Positions 32,581 through 43,561 of a stretch of DNA of 64,000 bases are shown here, in pieces; the first letter of the stretch is position 1; each line of letters starts with the position of its first letter. A program made the position numbers and the translations under genes. Below the pieces are notes generated by a model. It worked only from the letters and a program-made list of their open reading frames with translations, was not told the origin of the DNA and searched no databases. The stretch is from Loripinus fragilis. Lineage: Eukaryota > Mollusca > Bivalvia > Lucinida > Lucinidae. The stretch lies in NCBI GenBank assembly GCA_964019695.1, contig CAXHUL010000503.1, positions 1,426,001-1,490,000 on the forward strand, written 5' to 3'.

Positions 32581-33109
32581 ATTGATGCACCTCCATTTTT
32601 TATATGGGAATTACGGTCAATTACCTATGTATCAATTTGTGTGTCTTTTTTAACCCTTCACCTGCTATGAAAAAAAAATGTATCTGAAAATGTCTTTGCT
32701 GAAGTTGTCTGCTTACGCCAAGGACTGATTTTAGCATATAGACAGTGTGGACCCTGTTTGCTACAGAGACATTTTAAAAGGACCGCAGGTCATATGACAC
32801 ACAGCAGAAACTAGTCATTCATTTATTTCTGAATTGATTTTCGCTATTTCTCACCTAAAACATGCTTTGGATATTCAATAGAACAATCACATGGTGCATA
32901 TCCATAGCATATATTTTTGTTGAGAAATAAGAAAATACAACTTTTCCTTCATAAAAGAACAGAAAATATTCTTTAATATGGTAATCTGTAGCTGCTTTTG
33001 TCAGCAGAGCTGTTATTAGCTTCAGGACAAAGTAGAAAATTATATTTATTTGTCCTTGGAGAAGTATAAAGGAAGTCAATACAATTTGGTATTTCATTTT
33101 TTTAAAACT

Positions 33110-33170
33110 CAAATGTTGTCTGGAAAACAGTGTAGATCCTGGATCTACACAATTTACTAGGGAGTTTATA
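33110..33170. repeat. family E hairpin
   Basis: 'aacagtgtagatcctggatc' / 'gatctacaca'. Confidence 0.5.
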
Positions 33171-33229
33171 TCTGGTTTCATGCTCAGGGGACAAAAATAT
33201 TTAAATATTGCACTTGTCCTGCAGGACAA

Positions 33230-33560
33230 GTGACTTACAATTTTCACTCGTCCTGCAAACACATGCACTTGTCCTGTAAAGGCTTATTCAGTAAAGAAAA
33301 TAAGGGAGTAATATGACTTCCTCAAGTAAGAATTGCTCGTCCTTTCTAGATTTTACTCATAACTACATGCAGACGAGTGGAATTTTTGTCCCCTGATGCT
33401 TTTTTTTTGCAGGAGTTTATATATTGTTGCAGAACAGTAAATTATAAGCTAATCTTTTGTTTCGGACGAGCAAAACTTTCTTTGGACAAGTACATTATGG
33501 CCATTTGGCATTACCTTGTTCCTGGACAAGTAATTTTTTTTACTGTTCCCACATCCCTGT
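33230..33560 (+). repeat. short repeats around 'cttgtcctg' / 'ggacaag'
   Basis: The words cttgtcctg, ctcgtcctgc and their inverse ggacaagta recur between 33205 and 33530, forming a loose inverted structure. A related part occurs near 55830 (gggacaagtaaaactttctc). Confidence 0.5.
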
Positions 33561-33612
33561 GTATATCCATGATATACGCCTATCCACCTAAGTGATATTT
33601 TTATATATCCAG

Positions 33613-33798
33613 GACCAAAGATTCCAAGCTATGCCAGAGAGACAATGTCAGCATACGTGTGAAGATTTGTTTTCATCCAGAGAAATTCCAAAGCCTGATG
33701 CCTTAGAATTGAAGCGAAGTAGATCTGATCTCGGCGGAAGTATGATATCAGAAGAACCTCTAATAGATCAGGAGAGACGAAAAGATGAAGAATATTTG
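33613..33798 (+). CDS. DLEC1: DLEC1 exon 4 (frameshift)
   Basis: Acceptor tatatatccag, donor gtaatt. Entering from exon 3 the frame reads GPKIPSYARETMSAYV and hits TGA at about 33660. In another frame the exon continues CEDLFSSREIPKPD and KRSRSDLGGSMISEEPLI, ending EYL in phase 0, which is what exon 5 requires. The exon is 186 nt where 185 or 188 is needed, so there is a 1-nt gain or 2-nt loss near 33640-33665. Confidence 0.65.
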
Positions 33799-34095
33799 GT
33801 AATTGTTGCTTATCTTTTTGTTTACCTTACAAAAACAACAACATAATTGAAGCGAAGTAGATCTGATCTAGGTGGAAGTATGATATCAGAAGAACCTTTT
33901 ATAGATCAGGAGAGACGAAAAGATGAAGAATATTTGGTAATTATTGCTTTTCTTTTTGTTTACCTTACAAAACAACAACATAATTGAAGGGAAGTAGATC
34001 TGATCTCGGCGGAAGTATGATATCAGAGGAACCTCTTATAGATCAGGAGAGACGAAAAGATGAAGAATATTTGGTAATTGTTGCTTTTCTTTTTG
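33711..34095 (+). repeat. exon 4 tandem array, ~138 bp x 3
   Basis: Copies start 'gaagcgaagtagatctgat' at 33711, 33849 and 33986. Each unit has the last 88 bp of exon 4, its donor (ttggtaattg) and about 50 bp of intron. Base changes and small indels separate the copies. Confidence 0.93.
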
Positions 34096-34251
34096 TTAAT
34101 AATTAGGTTATATTGCCAGTTATACGTCAACAAACGGAATCCTATCAATTAATTGGATGATATTTGAGGGAAGTGTATTTTATAAAAATATCCTGTTAGT
34201 TTCATATGATGTCCTATTAGCAGCAAAGTCTCAGACTCTAGCCCTGCAAGA

Positions 34252-34447
34252 TATGTCAACCCTTTACTCCATAATAACGCCTTTGGATGCCTTTGAAATA
34301 TCATGTATTTGAAAATATGATGGAAATTTCCCATAATATATTCAAAAGTATTCAAAACTTAACTTAAAATTTTCTTGAAATTTTTTCAATATTGTCTAAA
34401 AATAGAAAATAATGTCATGATCTAAAACAGCCAATAGCGTAAAGTTA
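34252..34447 (-). repeat. repeat H copy 2 (inverted relative to 28.6 kb)
   Basis: Reverse complement carries 'gatcatgacattattttct' and 'catgatatttcaaaggc'. Both copies lie in DLEC1 introns in opposite orientation. Confidence 0.7.
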
Positions 34448-34552
34448 AAGAAAGTCTTTGCACATGTGCTGGCACATATGTTGTAGATACTCATTGGAAG
34501 CACCTCACTAAGCATCATAATAATCATTTTCATGTAAATATAAAGAATATAT

Positions 34553-34790
34553 GAGCCACGACATGAGATATCCAACAATATAACCTTTTGACAAGTGTAG
34601 ACTTAGACGAGCCTATGCAGCCTCCTTTTAAGCTAAGAAACTTCAAATGATGTTCGGTCATGTAGCTTAATATTGATAGAATATTTTAGCAACTAGCAAA
34701 GGCTCTGATCAGACTGCGTATATGCGCAGGCTGGTCTGAGCCTTTGCTGGTCGCACATACCACATTGTTGGAAATCTCATGTCCCTGCTC
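34553..34790. mobile_element. family A element, copy 10
   Basis: gagccacgacatgagatatc to aaatctcatgtccctgctc. Confidence 0.85.
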
Positions 34791-34973
34791 AATTATGTCC
34801 TGTTTTTATAGAAAAAACCTCTATGTCGCTATACAGTGGAATCTCATAAATTGGAAGTCCTAGGGACTAGAGATTTTATTTTGAACTATCGAAAGTTTGA
34901 ATTATAGGGAGGTAGACATAAGAATATATAACCCCCAAAAATGATTTTTATCATTTTCCCCCTATTTTTACCC

Positions 34974-35036
34974 TATGTTTTGTGTGCGTAAAAGAAACGT
35001 CTCAGTGAGACGTTTCTTTAACGCACACAAAACATG
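34974..35036. repeat. near-perfect hairpin, variant of family D
   Basis: gtaaaagaaacgtctca / tgagacgtttctttaacgc, with outer arms 'gtgtgcg' and 'cgcacac'. The arms differ in sequence from the usual family D core but the layout is the same. Confidence 0.75.
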
Positions 35037-35175
35037 TGTATTTTATAGATAGCATTTAAAATAGTTCATAAATTTGCCATTTTCTCTAAATCCATTGTGT
35101 CCGAAATTTATTTCCAATTATTGCGAGTGTTTCGAATTTTTCCGGTTTTACAATAATTCTCTATTCATTGTGTAG

Positions 35176-35399
35176 GCCAAGTTTCCCTGTAGTGATGCTT
35201 GGAAGCAACAGATGCGAGAAGATCAGCAAGAGCAGGAGAGAACAAGTCTCAACAAATTACAGGCCATGACAAACTATTCTAGAAATCCAAGATTTATCCC
35301 CCCTTCAGCCCCAGGGGCTGGCAGCAGATCCCTCATTAAAGCTGAAAAATCGAAGCCAAAATAAATTGGGATACAGGAAAAACAATTAGAAGAAAAGAA
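35176..35399 (+). CDS. DLEC1: DLEC1 exon 5 (in-frame TAA)
   Basis: Acceptor tgtgtag, donor gtaagt (phase 2). Encodes SDAWKQQMREDQQEQERTSL, then NYSRNPRFIPPSAPGAGSRS; human has LKNPRFFPPNTRYGGKSL at this place. After KSKPK comes TAA (35361-35363), then IGIQEKQLEEKK in the frame needed for exon 6. A single nonsense change, for example CAA to TAA. Confidence 0.75.
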
Positions 35400-35597
35400 G
35401 TAAGTGTTTGATACTCTTCTTATTTTGAATGTTAGCTTTTGAGTGGGTGCCGATTGGAAGTATCTCTATGAGACATTTCAAATCAGTATAGTATAATACA
35501 TACAACTGAGATCATACATACATACACATTTATAGCATACATACACATTTAGTTTAACAAAAAATTTTAGCGCAAAATTGTAAATATTTTCTTAATC

Positions 35598-35645
35598 ATG
35601 TTTTGGGTGCTCAAAAGAACTGTCTATGTTACATCCAAAACAAAA
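35598..35645. mobile_element. family D fragment
   Basis: 'tgttttgggtgctcaaaaga' followed by a broken second arm. Confidence 0.5.
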
Positions 35646-36154
35646 AAAAAAACAGTTTATTTTTGGGAGACTTTCTTTCATTCAATGGCCCAACTCATTT
35701 CTAGTTTAATGAATGTGAACAGAAACTAAAGGAAAGTTGAAAAATGGTAATGTTTTTTTTACTGATTTCTTTGTGAAAACGTTGATTGTGGTGCTCTCAG
35801 GATGCTGCTTCATGAGAACCCACAACAATTTGTGAGCTCTTTTTCAGACCAAAGCCAAGACATCTGTCCTCACTGGGTAGCTGTATATGCTAGTTAAAAA
35901 ATTACATATCACATAAATGCATCAGTATTTAGTACTGATTATATTCAAAAGTGTTTGCTCTTTGTCAAAATCCCAGTGATTGCAAAAGCCCTGATTGCAT
36001 TGCAACAACTATTTCATAGACCAGTCTGTGCATGCGCGCAGGCAGATGAACTTTTTTGATTATCATAACAGCTTAACTTTCAAATTACAAATATTTCAAT
36101 ATCACTGGCTTTGAAGATACTGTTAACCCTTGCCCTAAAACTTGGATTTAATCC

Positions 36155-36232
36155 TTTTTGAAAACTGTAGATCCAGACCAGCTGGCTTTCAGAGAATTCA
36201 TCTTATCAGGATCCACATTGTTTTCCAATCTT
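36155..36232. repeat. family E hairpin
   Basis: 'gtagatccagaccagctgg' and 'atcaggatccacattgtttt'. Confidence 0.6.
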
Positions 36233-36276
36233 GCATAAAAATGCTTATAACTGGAATGCTAAATTAGGATGGAGTG

Positions 36277-36478
36277 TACAGTAAAACCCGTCTTTAAGCA
36301 GCCACTCAAAAGAAGACCAAAATTGGTTTTCAAGACCAATTATCGCCTAATGCAGGTCAAAAGTATTGCAGAATGCATTCTGCAGTAGTTTCTACCTGCA
36401 TTAAGCTACCATCTGTCTTTAAGACCTTTGTTTTGTCTATTTTTTGAGTGATCGCTTTTAAGACAGGTTTTACTGTAC
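36277..36478. mobile_element. family C element, copy 3
   Basis: tacagtaaaacccgtcttta to taagacaggttttactgtac. Joined almost directly to copy 4. Confidence 0.85.
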
Positions 36479-36485
36479 AGTAAAG

Positions 36486-36662
36486 TACAGTAAAACAGCC
36501 ACTCAAAAATAGACAAAACAAAGATCTTAATGACAAATGGTAGCTAATGTAGGTCAAAAGTATTGCAGAATGCTCCCCTTGACCTTCATTAAGAGATAAC
36601 TGGTCTTCAAAACCAATTTTCTGTCTTTTTGAGAGTGGCCGTTTTACACAGGTTTTACTGTA
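36486..36662. mobile_element. family C element, copy 4 (head-to-tail with copy 3)
   Basis: tacagtaaaacagccactca to acacaggttttactgta, lacking the 'cctgtcttaag' step of the left arm. Confidence 0.8.
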
Positions 36663-36831
36663 GTCTATGAAATATTCAGCATGACAATGGTAAGGTGTTT
36701 CCTTGTCACCAAAACAATAGAACTCATGTTGAAGTTGAGGCCTGAACTATAACTACTGAAACACTCATAGGTTTAGATAAACAAAATTATTTGGTTTAAA
36801 TTGTGAATATTTTTTAACCATCAATTTTAAC

Positions 36832-36905
36832 ATCTGTTTTGGATCCTCAAAAGAACCTTCTGATTGAGATGGTTCTTTTGAGTACCCACAACATAAGTTT
36901 TGGGT
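36832..36905. mobile_element. family D hairpin, copy 8
   Basis: 'ggatcctcaaaagaaccttc' / 'gatggttcttttgagtaccc'. Confidence 0.7.
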
Positions 36906-36968
36906 GAGAAATAAGGAAATCTATTATTAAGGGGCTCAAACCTAAAGTATATGTTCTTCTGCTTTCAG

Positions 36969-37050
36969 GTCTGATGAGCATTCCCAGGTATTCCTTGTGT
37001 CCCCGCCGGAAGTGGTTTTCTCAGAATACAAAGTTGGACAAGTTTACGAG
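36969..37050 (+). CDS. DLEC1: DLEC1 exon 6
   Basis: Acceptor gctttcag, donor gtaaga. Encodes SDEHSQVFLVSPPEVVFSEY and KVGQVYE in one open frame (phase 2 in, phase 0 out). Human counterpart reads [22 protein letters not shown]. This begins the first ASH/MSP-like module. Confidence 0.8.
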
Positions 37051-37774
37051 GTAAGACCCTAAGAGTCTATAATGGGTGTGACGGGTGGGCCTAGAAGAAA
37101 CATCCTTAGACTCACTGTTTGGCATTACAAGCCTGTTGATATAGACTTCTGTCCCGCTGTGTTAAGCTGAAATATGTAATAGTGGAAAGATTCATACAGC
37201 TGACCATGTTTCCCGCCTAAATTGTGGCTTCATTTTGCATTATTGCATTAAATTCCATGCTGTATGCTGTTTAACAGATGTGTGTCAACCAACACAAATC
37301 TGATCAGTTGTAATTTTAATTACAATAATAAATTATTTTAGATACTTTATCAAATACAGCCATTTCTGGAAAACCCCCATAATATTTTTGTTAAAAGATG
37401 CTTTTAATAAACCAGGACGCTGATCACACGCTAAAGTTCTTTTAAAAACGTTCTTCAATATGTTTATGATTACTAAAATGTTGGGCCCCTAACTTTTTGG
37501 CTGGGCCCCTGAATTTGAAACATTAGGGGCCCAGCTGGCTACTGAGAAAAAAATGTTAGTCTTTATCCCTGTAAATGGAAGGTTAGTTTTGAAATGTTTT
37601 GCAAAAACATGAAACGTTGTCACCCTATAGTCTGTGCAGTGATTTGTTACTCAATTTATCACTAGACTTTACCATTTGCTATGCTATATAAGCAGGGTGT
37701 GTTAGAATCTAAATTAATTAGAATTGAATGTCTCAATAAAAATTCCAAAGGGAATTTAATAACACTAAAACACT

Positions 37775-39322
37775 ATGTTTACTCTGTTTCAAATTTTCGG
37801 CCACTTGGCCTTTATCAAAGTAGATGTAAGTAAAGCTACTGGTACTGATAATATTGGTGCGAGACTTTTGAAACTAGCTGCAACACACATAGCTGAGGAC
37901 ATAACATTCATCTGTAATAGCAGTATCGATTCCAACTGTTTTCCGGATAAGTGGAAAGAGGCAAAAGTTTCTCCGCTACATAAAAATGGTCCTATTGAAG
38001 AAATTAACAACTACCGTCCAATCTCAATATTGCCTGTTCTGTCCAAGGTTCTAGAAAAACATGTTTCAGATAGCCTTACTTTGTACCTTAATGAAAATAA
38101 TCTACTGCATAAAACACAATCAGGCTTTAGACCACATCATTCATGTGAGACAGCACTTAATTTTATGACCGACTCATGGCTAAATGCGATTGATGATGGA
38201 AAAATGATAGGGGTAGTCTTAGTTGACTTTAAAAAGGCATTTGATCTTGTTGATCACGACATTCTGATGTCTAAACTCGAATTTTATGGCATAAAGGAAA
38301 ATACACTCTCTTGGTTCAAGTCTTATCTATCACAGAGACAGCAGCAGGTCTCGATAGACAATACCAAATCAAGATTCAGACCCATAACGTGTGGTGTTCC
38401 TCAAGGCTCAATTTTGGGACCGCTTCTATTCTTACTCTTCATTAATGACTTGCCACTGTATACCAGCAATGTTTCTACAGATATGTATGCTGACGATACA
38501 ACATTGTATGATGTCCAAACTTCACAAGATACCATTGAAAAGAATCTTCAGATAGCCTTGAATGAACTGCACAAATGGTGCAAGAATAACGGTATGGTTT
38601 TAAACTCAACTAAGACTAAAGTAATGCTCATAACCACTAATCAAAAGCGACATGGTTTAGATAGAGATGGCCTCAATCTCGATTTTAATATGGAGCCTCT
38701 GCAAGTGATAACTAATGACAAGATTCTTGGTGTTTTTGTGGACAATAATTTAACTTGGAATGAACATATTAAGCACATATCAAAGAAAATTGCTTCAAAT
38801 ATATGGTTATTGTCTAAAATGAAAATTTACTTATCACAAGAGCATCGAATTCAGTTTTACAAGTCTTACATACAACCTCACATTGATTTCTGCAACATTA
38901 TCTGGGGAAGTACAACTGAAAGTAACAAACAAAAGATTGTGCGGATGCAAAAGAGGGCAGTTAGAGTAATACTTGATTATAATGTGGAAAACTCACATGA
39001 GGCTATGAAATCATTAAATATACAGTCTATTTATGATCGCTTGTTTCTAAGAAAGGCCAAGTTTATGTTCAAAGTGTATCACAATCTTACTCCCACATAT
39101 ATAGGTGAAAACTATAACTTGCGCAGTAACTTAAACATATTGGTAAACCTCAGATCTGCATCAACAAGGTGTTTTGTGCCTCCAAAACCAAGAACAGAAT
39201 GTTTTAAGCAGAGCATGAGATATTCTGGATGCTTGATTTGGAACAGCTTGCCTGAAGTAGTAAAAAATGCCCAAACTCAAGAAACATTCCATAAAAGATG
39301 TTTAAACTGGCTCTTGAATTAA
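37775..39322 (+). CDS. non-LTR retrotransposon reverse transcriptase (partial)
   Basis: A 515-codon open frame. From about residue 15 on it is the reverse transcriptase of a Jockey/CR1-type LINE: KATGTDNIGARLLK (finger region), NNYRPISILPVLSKVLEKHV, GFRPHHSCETAL, the catalytic DFKKAFD near residue 150, GVPQGSILGPLLFLLFIND near 206, and MYADDTTLY near 238. The thumb and C-terminal part (ILGVFVDNNLTWNEHI, then HIDFCNIIWGS) follow. The first 14 residues, including the ATG, come from the family F element, not from the LINE. The frame is intact to TAA, so the copy is young, but without endonuclease it is not autonomous. Confidence 0.9.
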   Translation: MFTLFQIFGHLAFIKVDVSKATGTDNIGARLLKLAATHIAEDITFICNSSIDSNCFPDKWKEAKVSPLHKNGPIEEINNYRPISILPVLSKVLEKHVSDSLTLYLNENNLLHKTQSGFRPHHSCETALNFMTDSWLNAIDDGKMIGVVLVDFKKAFDLVDHDILMSKLEFYGIKENTLSWFKSYLSQRQQQVSIDNTKSRFRPITCGVPQGSILGPLLFLLFINDLPLYTSNVSTDMYADDTTLYDVQTSQDTIEKNLQIALNELHKWCKNNGMVLNSTKTKVMLITTNQKRHGLDRDGLNLDFNMEPLQVITNDKILGVFVDNNLTWNEHIKHISKKIASNIWLLSKMKIYLSQEHRIQFYKSYIQPHIDFCNIIWGSTTESNKQKIVRMQKRAVRVILDYNVENSHEAMKSLNIQSIYDRLFLRKAKFMFKVYHNLTPTYIGENYNLRSNLNILVNLRSASTRCFVPPKPRTECFKQSMRYSGCLIWNSLPEVVKNAQTQETFHKRCLNWLLN

Positions 39323-40316
39323 GTTTGGCGGATAAAAAAATGATCACTCAGCAAAAAATCCTTTTAAAATGCTAAACTATTCATTTTAAATACATGTTTG
39401 TAGTTTGTATATATATTTTTAGTGAATATTTTGTTCATTTCACTTCTATCCATTTATTATTTTATGTTAATTCTTGTACCTTACAGTGTGGATCCTGATC
39501 TGCTGGCCTTTCAGAAGCTAGCTGATCTTGATCTACACTCATAGGGAATTGTCATAATTAGGCAGTATCCTAAATTTTTTCTGATGTGTTTTACAAAATA
39601 TATGACCTGTAAATAATGTAAAATGGCCCATACCATACTGTACATGGTTATAACCTGTTTTGAAAACAGTATAGATCCCAATCAGCTGGGTCCTGAAACC
39701 AGCTGATCAGGATACATATTGTTTTCTACTCTGCTTGTAAATGCATATTAAGTGGAACCCTGCAAGTTGGTTTAGATATACACTGCTGAAGTTTCTCTTT
39801 GCCTACAATTGTTGTCTGCTGATAACCTTTGCAAACAGTTTTACCTACAAAATGTCAGACCTGATCTGAATCCAAACTGTATGACTCTCTGATGGTGATA
39901 ATGAAGGAACTATATAGTAATTTAATTTAGAAAAGACAGCAGATGACAAAATACCTAAAAATTTCCGGCAAGCAGAGTAAAATAGAAATGGATGCTTGTC
40001 AAGATAAATACGGTTACTATGTTATAATAAATGCACTTGTGTAAATATCAAATTAACCCTTGTCCTGCTGAACCTAGATATATCCCGTTTTTGGAAACAA
40101 CTGATCAGCTGATCAGGATCCACAGTTTTGCATTCAGTTTACGGTCTTGCCAAAATTTAGCTATATTTGCTCAGCAGTACACGGTTTAACAATTTAAATT
40201 TGATAGTTTGTGTAGAATTGTTGTTGTTGTTTGTGTGTGTACATATTATTTATTTTGAGGGCCTCATGGAAGATTAGTTGTACTACTAAATGTTGTCACC
40301 CTCTTTAAATAAAGAC

Positions 40317-40353
<37 letters not shown>
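37819..40353 (+). mobile_element. LINE, 5'-truncated, reverse transcriptase open
   Basis: Insertion flanked by TTATCAA (37812-37818 and 40354-40360). It starts inside the reverse-transcriptase region and so lacks the endonuclease. The 3' UTR (39323-40305) is followed by 'aaataaagacttta' and a (CTTA)n tail. It lies in the intron between DLEC1 exons 6 and 7. Family E hairpins sit in the UTR (39483-39545, 39655-39735, 40065-40140), possibly later insertions. Confidence 0.88.
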
Positions 40354-40356
<3 letters not shown>

Positions 40357-40849
40357 TCAAGAAACAAATAACAGAATTAATGCTGTGAGCTACATCTCCA
40401 TTGTCTTAGCCAACCAGTAAATATAAATAACGTTATGATATTGTCATGGGCAATATGACGTCACTTCCAGTTCGCCAAAACGAAACATCCTGATGCATAA
40501 GCGCCAAATGACGTCACATCACTTGCCAGACAAAATCTCATCCCAAATGCATTTGTCCAGGTATTTGAAACAGAGTAAACATAGTGTTTTAGTAAATTAA
40601 TTTAGGCCAAAATGAAATATATGTGTGGTTCCTGTTTCATGCCAAGAAAATTTAGGGTAGGTAGGGAAATTATTAACTTTTGTTATAACATTTAACAAAG
40701 AAAATAGTGACAAAAATTGGAAAAGTGCCAATTTTAGTGTTTTTTTTTCTCCAAAGACCATTTTAATGTTTAGGGTAAGGTTTGAAAAATTCGTGTAGGT
40801 AGGGAAACAGTAACCACAATTATATTTCATTTAAGCCTTATCAATCAAA

Positions 40850-40892
40850 GCATATGTTTTAGGTGGTTCTTTTGAGTGCTCCAAACAAATAG
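40850..40892. mobile_element. family D fragment
   Basis: 'catatgttttaggtggttct' / 'tttgagtgctccaaacaaat', one half missing. Confidence 0.5.
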
Positions 40893-41000
40893 TCAGACTG
40901 GGAAATAAGAAATAGTGACATTTGTATACCTGATATTTTGACTTTTCTCCAATGATTTGATTATAAATGTTCCTCACGGCTTAGATTTGTATTATTACAG

Positions 41001-41088
41001 CTGACCTTGACTTTGAAGAATATGTCATCCTGTATCCGGCAGTGCAGGGCTCTACCAGTCTCGACCCCTTACTTCTCTCTTGGTCTTG
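41001..41088 (+). CDS. DLEC1: DLEC1 exon 7
   Basis: Acceptor attattacag, donor gtaagc. Encodes LTLKNMSSCIRQCRALPVST and PYFSLGLG (phase 0 in, phase 1 out); human reads ALQNTTTTSRYLRVLPPSTP and YFALGLG. Part of the first ASH-like strand set. Confidence 0.82.
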
Positions 41089-41103
41089 GTAAGCAGATTA
41101 AAT

Positions 41104-41346
41104 GGACCTTGACCCCACAAAACCTGTCTTTAGGGCTTTCGACAAAACAAGACTTAAACAAGTCTCCTCAGCTACAGAGACTAGCTTGAAAATTGAAAAT
41201 TTGCTTGTAGCAAGTTTGGATAAGGTAATTTCCAATAAGTGAATAAAAAAGGCGCGATCAGATTGCGCAGATGTCCAGGCTGGTCTGCCCCTAAGCGGCC
41301 TTTGTTGTTCGCAAACACTGAATACAGGTTTCTTACATTGAGGCCT
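41104..41346. mobile_element. family B element, copy 4 (diverged)
   Basis: ggaccttgaccccacaaaac to 'caggtttcttacattgaggc'. It begins only 15 bp after the exon 7 donor. Confidence 0.7.
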
Positions 41347-42326
41347 AAATGACTTTACATTAGTCTAGTTCTGTTGCATTTTCAGTCAAATATGAAGCAT
41401 GATTAGATGTTGCTATTCCACCCAACATGAGGGTCTGAATGGGGAGTTGGGGGATGCAGGTAGGGGGTACAGAAGAACCATGAAACCATAACTCTTTCCT
41501 TGCTAGAGACATTGTTGCAATCAGTTTAGACCAAACAGTTTGACTTTCTGATAGATTTTCCAGAAAGATTTTTTTAAAAAGTCAGCAGACGATAACAAAA
41601 GCATGAACAAAAATTACCCAGCATGCAAAGAGTTAATCATTTTAAAGTTGAGGAGATAACATCCCCCCAAAGGTGGGAGAAAAAATCATCATAAGAGTGT
41701 TAACATTTGATAACTGGGTATTGGGGATTTAATATTTGTTGCATCACTCATTGTAACATTGGCCTGGGCCGCAAAAAATGTTAAATTTCTCTAAACCCTA
41801 TTCTCACATGACATTGCACTTGGGAGTGATATAATTCAATGTATTAAAGTTGATAAACCACTATAGTCCGTACAGAAATTCAGTGAACATCGTTTTTCTT
41901 TTTTAAAATGTCTTTAATGATAAAATTTTGGACTAAAATTTTGCACATACATATAATAAAACACCACCTAATATACAATTGCATATTTGAACATTTATGA
42001 TAGGAAAATAAGCCTGGAATATCTTGTGAAATAAAATAACTTAGTCGTTTTCGATTTAGAAAATTCCTTATTTTCCCTCAGTGTATTTCAGTGGGTAACA
42101 TGTGGTTTATACAGTTCAATGATTACCATGTTTACTTTCGTATTTCTCAAGTTGTTTGATAAAAAAAAGGTCACCAGCAGGATAACTCTTGGTATGTCTG
42201 CATACAAACTGCAAATGCTTTGAAGAGACTGCGCAAATTTAAATTCTGAGTTATCATATTACATGATAATCAAATTTCGCATCTTATTTTCTAAGCATTC
42301 ATGGTAAAATCACACATATAGCAATT
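41347..42326. other. intron DNA; 41820-41910 repeated inverted at 47215-47300
   Basis: 'tataattcaatgtattaaag' occurs at about 41830 and 47258, and 'ttcagtgaacatcg' at 41880 is the inverse of 'cgatgttcactgaa' at 47230. Otherwise nothing recognised. Confidence 0.45.
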
Positions 42327-42544
42327 GGACTGCGACTGAGAAAACCTGTCTTCGGTGATTTGTAACAATAAAGGCGCAGATCAGCCTGTGCATCCGCGCA
42401 GTCTCATCAGCAACTTTGTTGTCTGTTTTTTGAGAAGAATCATATCTAAAATCAATTTTCTAGCTAGCCTGTTTAGCAGAAGAGACTGGTTTGAGACTCG
42501 CTTTGTCGGACTCCGAGAAGACAAGTTTTCTCGCGTTTTGGCCT
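42327..42544. mobile_element. family B element, copy 5
   Basis: ggactgcgactgagaaaacc to 'aagttttctcgcgttttggc'. The core 'ggcgcagatcagcctgtgc' is well preserved. Confidence 0.8.
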
Positions 42545-42729
42545 GTGTTGCATGCTTGACAGCTCTAGGACAAATATTATAAGTGCCACAGATAATAATA
42601 TTAAAAACAAATATAATGAGGAGGCTGTTCATCAGATGTATTAACGGGAGTCACATTGCTTAATGCCGCTCTACATCGTCTAATACATATGTCATTTGTA
42701 ACTACGGCCCACAGAGCCGGGGAACTTTT

Positions 42730-42922
42730 GTTTGGTTTGATTATTTACGTCCCATCAACAATCTTTCAGTTAAACAGGGACGGGTCTTCCCGGGTTGAAC
42801 CAGTACTAAGCTAGGATAAATGTGTCTTGCTCAAGGACCACAACGCAGTGACGCACGTGAGGCTCGAACCCGCGGCCCCTCGGTCTCAAGTCAAGCACTC
42901 TACCACTGAGTCACTGCGCTCC
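42730..42922 (-). mobile_element. SINE S1, near full length, reverse orientation
   Basis: On the minus strand it begins ggagcgcagtgactcagtgg (A box region) and has 'gggttcgagcctcacgtg' (B box ggttcgagcc). The body and tail 'aataatcaaaccaaacaaa' are intact. The best-preserved S1 copy. Confidence 0.85.
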
Positions 42923-43350
42923 TAGAGCCGGGGAACGGTTGGGCTTTGATTTTCTGGCTGCAGGCCCCTGGTATGACCCTGTACTAACAGCGCATTTGCC
43001 CCGCTAGGGCGCGGCTAAAAATGACTGGTGCGCATAATTACATTAGTCTTTATGCACTAGTCATTTGTGACCACGCCCCAGCCCAGAGGAATGTCGAGGA
43101 CTTTAATAGTAACCACCACACTGTGGGGACAGCTAGCTGGCAAAATCAAGACAGTTCATCCCCGCAGTCTGTTATTATACTGTACTGCCATGTTTGTCTA
43201 TGCCTATCAAACCCCAACGTTTCCTCTGCATTGTGGAGACAATGTAAAAGTAAAAACACAGCACATTTACCAGTCTATGGATATCCCCGTCCTGATCAGG
43301 GGCTGGGGTGAAGCAGTGGTTTCAAATGACTGGCGCATTATATATAGCCC

Positions 43351-43561
43351 ATGCACGGATCCAGAAAGTTTTGCCTGAGGGGGTCCAACTTTGCAACGTT
43401 TTTTTTTTTTGATGGGAGGATCCAATTATGACTATATAAGCGGGCCATCATCGGCTCGCCAGTGAAACGCCATTTAAATGGCGTTTCGCTAGCATGCCGA
43501 TGATGACTCGACATTGAATGCTTGCTTGGTAGCTTTGTCATTTTCGGGGATCCGGACCCAT
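43351..43561. mobile_element. inverted-repeat element G, copy 1
   Basis: Ends catgcacggatccagaaagt and 'cggggatccggacccat'. The middle (43461-43490) is a near-perfect 30-bp palindrome around catttaaatg. Contains a poly-T run. Confidence 0.6.

Larger units (their letters stand above)
37764..40593. mobile_element. family F inverted-repeat element split by a LINE
   Basis: Outer ends actaaaacactatgtttact and agtaaacatagtgttttagt are inverted. Parts 37764-37818 and 40361-40593 join across the LINE; the uninterrupted site is seen at 30643. Without the LINE it is about 290 bp. Confidence 0.85.

Noticed and set aside
33655..33683. A 24-nt mini-intron in DLEC1 exon 4 (gtgtga ... ttttcatccag)
   Set aside because: Too short to splice, and removing it does not restore the frame.
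37789..38010. Minus-strand frame opposite the reverse transcriptase
   Set aside because: Shadow of the plus-strand LINE frame.
42730..42922. Functional tRNA genes at SINE heads (also 22882, 55921, 9645)
   Set aside because: A and B boxes are present but acceptor and anticodon stems do not pair and SINE bodies follow.
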